In this document: positions 4,823 to 7,867 of the stretch, in pieces
Numbering within the stretch: position 1 is the first letter of the stretch
How the letters are laid out: each line of letters opens with the position of its first letter
Source: Methanosarcinaceae archaeon
GTDB taxonomy: Archaea; Halobacteriota; Methanosarcinia; Methanosarcinales; Methanosarcinaceae
Reading direction: 5' to 3'
Assembly (NCBI GenBank): GCA_030594665.1
Contig: JAUVET010000056.1
Location: 1 to 7,867 of the forward strand
Length of the DNA: 7,867 nt
The notes under the pieces: generated by a model
Seen by the model: only the letters and a program-made list of their open reading frames with translations
Told to the model about the DNA's origin: nothing
The model's database searches: none
Program-made: the position numbers and the translations under genes

Positions 4823-6076
4823 ATGAAAAACAGTAGCATAAACAGTACTATGAAAACGCAAGTATCAGATGGTATCAATAGGGAATTGTATATTCTTTCA
4901 CTGTCTCGTTTTTTTGAGGACATGGGGACAGGGATGCTAGTCACCCTGATACCGCTGTACATAGTTGATCTGCAAACATCACTATTGCCGGATATGCCGC
5001 TTATTCTTAAAGCCGGTATTGTGATGACAGTTTTTGGTCTGTTCAATGCGATCGCACAGCCCATAATGGGGAAGTTGTCTGATAAGCTTGACCGGAGAAA
5101 GCCTTTCATCATCTTTGGATTGATCGGCTATACTATTCTTTCGCTGATGTACGCACACGTTACAAGCTATGAACAGTTGCTTGTTCTCAGGATCGTGCAG
5201 GGAATAACCGTTGGCGCAACCATACCTGCAATAATTGCGATGGTCACACACCTGTCCACTCCGGCTACAAGAGGTAAGGCTGTTGGTATATATTCTACAA
5301 TTCGTGGATTGGGTTTTGGTCTGGGTCCTGTCATTGGTGGTGCGGTTGCAACGTATTACAGTTTTAATACCGCATTTTACCTCTGTGCCGCATTTGGTCT
5401 TGTGAGTTTCGTATTGGTCAATCTTCTTGTGAAAGAAACGCACAGCACCTGTGTTAAGGAGATTGTGGATGAGGACGTGGAGAATGGCAAAGGGTCGATA
5501 CTTGTTCTTTCAGGTGCTATGTTTATGATGATGGTTGGCATCATGATGATCGTTGCACTTCTGCCCGAATATGAAATTCGACTTGGGGCATCGGAATTTT
5601 CATTAGGGATCGCACTGTCTGCATATATGCTGGCTCGTTTAATATTCCAAACGCCGATCGGTGCATTGTCAGATAGGATAGGCAGGAAAAAGTTGATAGT
5701 CTGGGGTTTGATCTTAAGTGCTCCTCTTGTGATCGGTACAGGTTATGTGGCAAGTATTGAGCAGTTGATACTTCTTCGTGCACTTCAGGGTTTTACGATC
5801 GCAGCGATCGATACTCCTGTAATTGCACTTGCGGGCGACCTGTCGGGCGAGGTGATGGTTGGTTCAAAACTCAGTATGATCACAACAGCCTATGCAGGCG
5901 GAATGGCAATAGGTCCTATATTTGGTGGTTTGCTTGCAGGATATGTTACTTTTGAGACACCGTTCTATGTCTGTGCGGCTCTGATGGTACTTGCCGGTGT
6001 TATTGTATGGAAAAAGGTGGATGAACCGATGCAGCATAAGGATATTGTGGATTTTGAATGCGGTGAGATCGTTTGA
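4823..6076 (+). CDS. Major facilitator superfamily transporter, drug-efflux (DHA1-like) type
   Basis: This 417-residue integral membrane protein has about 12 hydrophobic segments in two six-helix halves, with the longer hydrophilic loop at about 204-224. Motif A is at 83-93 (GKLSDKLDRRK) and recurs in the second half at 280-290 (GALSDRIGRKK). The motif B arginine is Arg123 (LRIVQG). Motif C, typical of antiporters, is at about 162-173 (GLGFGLGPVIGG) with an echo at 359-369. Acidic residues in helix 1 (Glu32, Asp33) fit proton-coupled export. The family exports drugs, metabolites or sugars in exchange for protons; the substrate cannot be deduced. The ATG at 4823 is preceded by a weak purine-rich stretch (TAAGAGA). 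An in-frame ATG at 4850 is a possible alternative start. It has its own promoter and ends flush against the opposing gene, so it is probably monocistronic. Confidence 0.93.
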   Translation: MKNSSINSTMKTQVSDGINRELYILSLSRFFEDMGTGMLVTLIPLYIVDLQTSLLPDMPLILKAGIVMTVFGLFNAIAQPIMGKLSDKLDRRKPFIIFGLIGYTILSLMYAHVTSYEQLLVLRIVQGITVGATIPAIIAMVTHLSTPATRGKAVGIYSTIRGLGFGLGPVIGGAVATYYSFNTAFYLCAAFGLVSFVLVNLLVKETHSTCVKEIVDEDVENGKGSILVLSGAMFMMMVGIMMIVALLPEYEIRLGASEFSLGIALSAYMLARLIFQTPIGALSDRIGRKKLIVWGLILSAPLVIGTGYVASIEQLILLRALQGFTIAAIDTPVIALAGDLSGEVMVGSKLSMITTAYAGGMAIGPIFGGLLAGYVTFETPFYVCAALMVLAGVIVWKKVDEPMQHKDIVDFECGEIV

Positions 6077-6084
6077 TCAACGAT
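6068..6084. terminator. Hairpin across the two abutting stop codons
   Basis: ATCGTT (6068-6073) and AACGAT (6079-6084) are exact inverted copies around TGATC. The transporter stop TGA (6074-6076) lies in the loop, and the opposing gene's stop (6077-6079, TGA on the minus strand) starts there. No long T tract follows on either strand, so it may be a weak bidirectional terminator or a consequence of the two coding ends. Confidence 0.35.
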
Positions 6085-6505
6085 ACTGTTCAAGGGTATC
6101 CATGAGTCCGCTGATGTTGGTTGAGAGTGAGTCTATTGATATTTCTATCATAAGGTTCACGATGCCTTCCGAGCCCAGTGTCCTGAAATCGGTTTTTAGT
6201 GCAAGGACTGTTTTTTTGTTGGCAAATGCATAGCCAAGTTCCCACGCAGTGCCAGAGTCAACGTCGCTACCTCCATCAAGGACTGCAATAATGATTTCGG
6301 AGTTGTCGATCGCTTTAAGATTTTCATTGAAAATGTAACTCTGTTTTTCTTCATGCCGCATGTCTGTAGTGTCGTTGGAGTCTTCTTGTGGCAGGAATAC
6401 GGAAAAACCGCGTTCAATTACCTGATCACGAAGTTTGCGGTTAAATTCTCGTTCTGCTTCTGAAAATAAGGGTGCTGCGAGGTATATTATTTTTGTTGCG
6501 GTCAT
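6077..6505 (-). CDS. Nucleoside 2-deoxyribosyltransferase / nucleotide N-glycosidase family protein
   Basis: This 142-residue cytosolic protein belongs to the family that cleaves or exchanges the N-glycosidic bond of 2'-deoxynucleosides, or of deoxynucleoside monophosphates in the DNPH1/rcl branch. The amino end shows the family's YLAAPLFSEAEREFN (8-22). The active-site region DGGSDVDSGTAWELGYA (77-93) contains Asp77, Asp83 and the probable catalytic Glu89. The carboxyl part has EGIVNLMIE (113-121), including the Asn of the typical NLMI motif. Length matches the family. AAGGA about nine bases before the ATG on the minus strand supports the start at 6505. It may salvage or sanitise nucleotides, and such proteins also occur in defence or phage contexts, but nothing here indicates that. 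It converges with the transporter with zero intergenic bases. Substrate is unresolved from sequence. Confidence 0.88.
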   Translation of the reverse strand: MTATKIIYLAAPLFSEAEREFNRKLRDQVIERGFSVFLPQEDSNDTTDMRHEEKQSYIFNENLKAIDNSEIIIAVLDGGSDVDSGTAWELGYAFANKKTVLALKTDFRTLGSEGIVNLMIEISIDSLSTNISGLMDTLEQYR

Positions 6506-6595
6506 TTTTTATTTCCTTATTGTGCTGTATTTCAAGTACTTCCAGATATGGTGCTGTAACTTCATAAGGCTAATCCATGTGGAGTGAAAGTGATG

Positions 6596-6603
6596 GATAT
6601 ATC
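6596..6603 (-). promoter_or_regulatory. Possible TATA box for the deoxyribosyltransferase gene
   Basis: GATATATC lies about 90 nt before the minus-strand ATG and would give a leader of about 65 nt. A stronger TATA-like string (TTATATATAA, 6669-6678) lies about 165 nt upstream of the start and might drive a longer transcript. Neither has a clear BRE, so the assignment is tentative. Confidence 0.25.
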
Positions 6604-6646
6604 GAATTAAAAAAGGTGTGAGCACCACATCATTATGAGTATTATT

Positions 6647-6666
6647 ATGACACCCGATGGCGTCAT
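6647..6666. repeat. Short hairpin ATGACACC/GGCGTCAT
   Basis: Seven of eight bases pair between 6647-6654 and 6659-6666 around a CGAT loop; the mismatch is A6652 against C6661. An A+T-rich TATA-like string (6669-6678) follows immediately. A further perfect 5-bp hairpin, GTACC/GGTAC, lies at 6706-6718. Confidence 0.4.
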
Positions 6667-6750
6667 AGTTATATATAATAATATCACATATAAAAATGTG
6701 AAGTTGTACCGATGGTACGATTTCTTTGGTGGCATGAATAGATTTTTTCA

Positions 6751-6812
6751 AATTGAAGCAACGATTATTGCATTGAAACGGGTTTTCAAAGTAATATACC
6801 GTTGCTTTAATT
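6751..6812. repeat. 62-nt near-continuous hairpin
   Basis: AATTGAAGCAACG (6751-6763) pairs with 6800-6812 across 13 positions; the single non-Watson-Crick pair is a G-U if read as plus-strand RNA. An inner segment (6766-6771 with 6791-6796, then TTGAAA 6773-6778 with TTTCAA 6784-6789) carries the stem almost to a CGGGT loop, interrupted by a one-base bulge and one mismatch. It contains no coding sequence and may be a palindromic mobile element or a structured RNA. Confidence 0.8.
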
Positions 6813-6937
6813 AAGGGTGTAATTTATGATTAAAGTTTGACAGTTATATTCCTTGGGAAATACATTTCTAATTTTTTAATCTTAATCACTATACCCCGCA
6901 GCTCTGCTGCAGTTGGGTGTGCCGTTGCAACGTTTGA

Positions 6938-7867
6938 TTATCCCAAAATAGCTTCAATACTTTCCAACTCTCTCTTTGAGCTTATAAAAATATCATTAAC
7001 AGAAGAAAATTCAATCGCGGATCTTGTAAATCCGCTTTTTGATATGAACCAGAGTCTGTGCACTTTGTTTTCATCAATATTCTCGCTCCGGCTTTTTATT
7101 TTTGTGTAAAATTGCCTGATATCCTTAACACCTGCAGAACGGTTTTTCCATTTGATCTCAACAAACCATGTTTCATTATTTGTACAAACCAGATCGATCT
7201 CGACTTGCCCGTCTTCAGAGGAATAGTTTCCAACCGTCTCAAATTTTGGCAGTTTTACTGTTCCGGTAATTCCAAAAAGCGCACCGTTTACTTTTGACCA
7301 TTTAATCTCTCGATCACATCCTGTATCTCACTCTATTTAGCAAATCCAAGTTCAGTGGATGTCCGTTGGTATTTTTCCTCCAGTTCGGATACAAGTTCAT
7401 TGATCACCCTATCGGTTGGAAGCATGGGCTCGATCCCGAGTCTGAACATCTGGACCCAGTACCGTAACACTTGATCGTTAAAATAATATTTTTTATCATG
7501 TTTGATAAGCATATCGACATTCATGAGATTATTGAGATAACTCAACGTCTCGCCCGTGTTTCTCTTGATCATTCTGCTGATCTCTGTAAGTGTCAGCCCA
7601 TCTTTTTGTGCCAATTCTAACAGTATTGTTCGAAGTGATGCATAACCGCGTGCTTTTGCAAGAGAGATTGAAAATACATAGTTGCAGTGCTTGTTGATGT
7701 CTCCGTCCTTGGAACATACTTCAAGCACGAATGCTTTTTTCACCATGTCATCCAACCTGCCGTATCTTTCATACATTATTTCAAGCCGGTTGCATAGCGA
7801 GTATATATAATATGGATGTCCGGCTGTGAGTTTGTATAATATTTGTTTATCCATATCTGTCAGGAAA
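6938..7867 (-). pseudogene. Archaeal ATPase with DUF234/PD-(D/E)XK-like C-terminus, broken and partial
   Basis: The 5' part, with the P-loop, lies beyond the window. The first segment (7867 to 7336) encodes about 177 residues with the ATPase-family motif AGHPYYIYSLCNRL, a winged-helix segment (LTEISRMIKRNTGETLSYLNNLM) and the typical end ELGFAK. An in-frame TAG follows at 7333-7335, then 14 family-like codons ending in LNGQK. At about 7291-7294 one base appears missing. Shifting frame restores VNGALFGITGTVKLPKFETVGNY and continues to a TAA at 6938-6940. This last part carries EIDLV and FVEIKWK, an E-x-D / E-x-K pattern of PD-(D/E)XK nuclease-like domains. Intact members are STAND/AAA-type ATPases of unclear function. 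The two lesions argue for a recent pseudogene. Pyrrolysine at the TAG is conceivable in methylotrophic methanogens, but would not fix the frameshift. Confidence 0.85.

Larger units (their letters stand above)
6506..6937. other. Non-coding region rich in hairpins
   Basis: There is no convincing gene here. A minus-strand open frame of 80 codons (6751-6509) is crossed by several inverted repeats and matches nothing recognised. Structures seen: GGTG/CACC at 6615-6626, ATGACACC/GGCGTCAT at 6647-6666, GTACC/GGTAC at 6706-6718, the long hairpin 6751-6812, and GCAGC/GCTGC at 6898-6910, which lies just downstream of the broken ATPase gene on the minus strand. A minus-strand promoter for the deoxyribosyltransferase gene must also lie here. 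Confidence 0.6.

Noticed and set aside
6509..6751. 80-codon minus-strand open frame
   Set aside because: Crossed by several inverted repeats, odd residue composition, no homologue recognised. Treated as non-coding.
6771..6790. ATTGAAAC string resembling the end of a CRISPR repeat
   Set aside because: Only one copy and no spaced repeats. It is the tip of a hairpin, not part of an array.
6837..7297. Two plus-strand open frames (6837-7109 and 7058-7297)
   Set aside because: They lie opposite the ATPase pseudogene, whose minus-strand reading gives a recognisable nuclease-like domain, so they are shadows.

Overview
The window looks archaeal, most likely from a methanogen or methane-oxidising member of the Methanosarcinales. 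The organism call is inference: promoters look like TATA boxes rather than -35/-10 pairs, the response regulator carries its helix-turn-helix ahead of the receiver domain, and the right edge holds an archaeal-type ATPase with a nuclease-like C-terminal domain (DUF234 style). No rRNA, tRNA, CRISPR array, transposase or phage gene is visible.

Layout. 1-716 is gene-free and contains several short inverted repeats and TATA-like boxes. 717-4454 is a four-gene plus-strand signalling cluster: a membrane histidine kinase (717-1763), a stand-alone Rcp1-type receiver (1856-2320), a receiver-PAS-histidine kinase (2321-3835, ATG directly after the previous stop) and a wHTH-receiver regulator (3882-4454). 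4455-4822 is non-coding, with a large imperfect hairpin, a T7 tract and the promoter region of an MFS efflux-type transporter (4823-6076). A nucleoside 2-deoxyribosyltransferase-like gene on the minus strand (6077-6505) meets the transporter stop-to-stop with no spacer. 6506-6937 is non-coding and contains a 62-nt near-perfect hairpin. 6938-7867 (minus) is the 3' part of an ATPase gene broken by an in-frame TAG and a one-base frameshift.

How the genes may work together. The first four genes form a plausible phosphorelay. The membrane kinase would phosphorylate the Rcp1-like receiver. The receiver-PAS-kinase could take a second input through its PAS domain and be tuned through its own receiver. 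The wHTH-receiver protein would be the transcriptional output. A palindrome overlapping the start of the regulator gene could be an autoregulatory site. The transporter and the deoxyribosyltransferase may be functionally unrelated neighbours.

Most notable signals: an abrupt base-composition break inside the first kinase at its H-box (about 36% to 55% G+C), a 14-bp tandem repeat that begins inside the last codons of that kinase, two long hairpins in non-coding DNA, and a TATA-plus-GAATCGTTCA arrangement found both in front of the transporter and, inverted, at the left edge.
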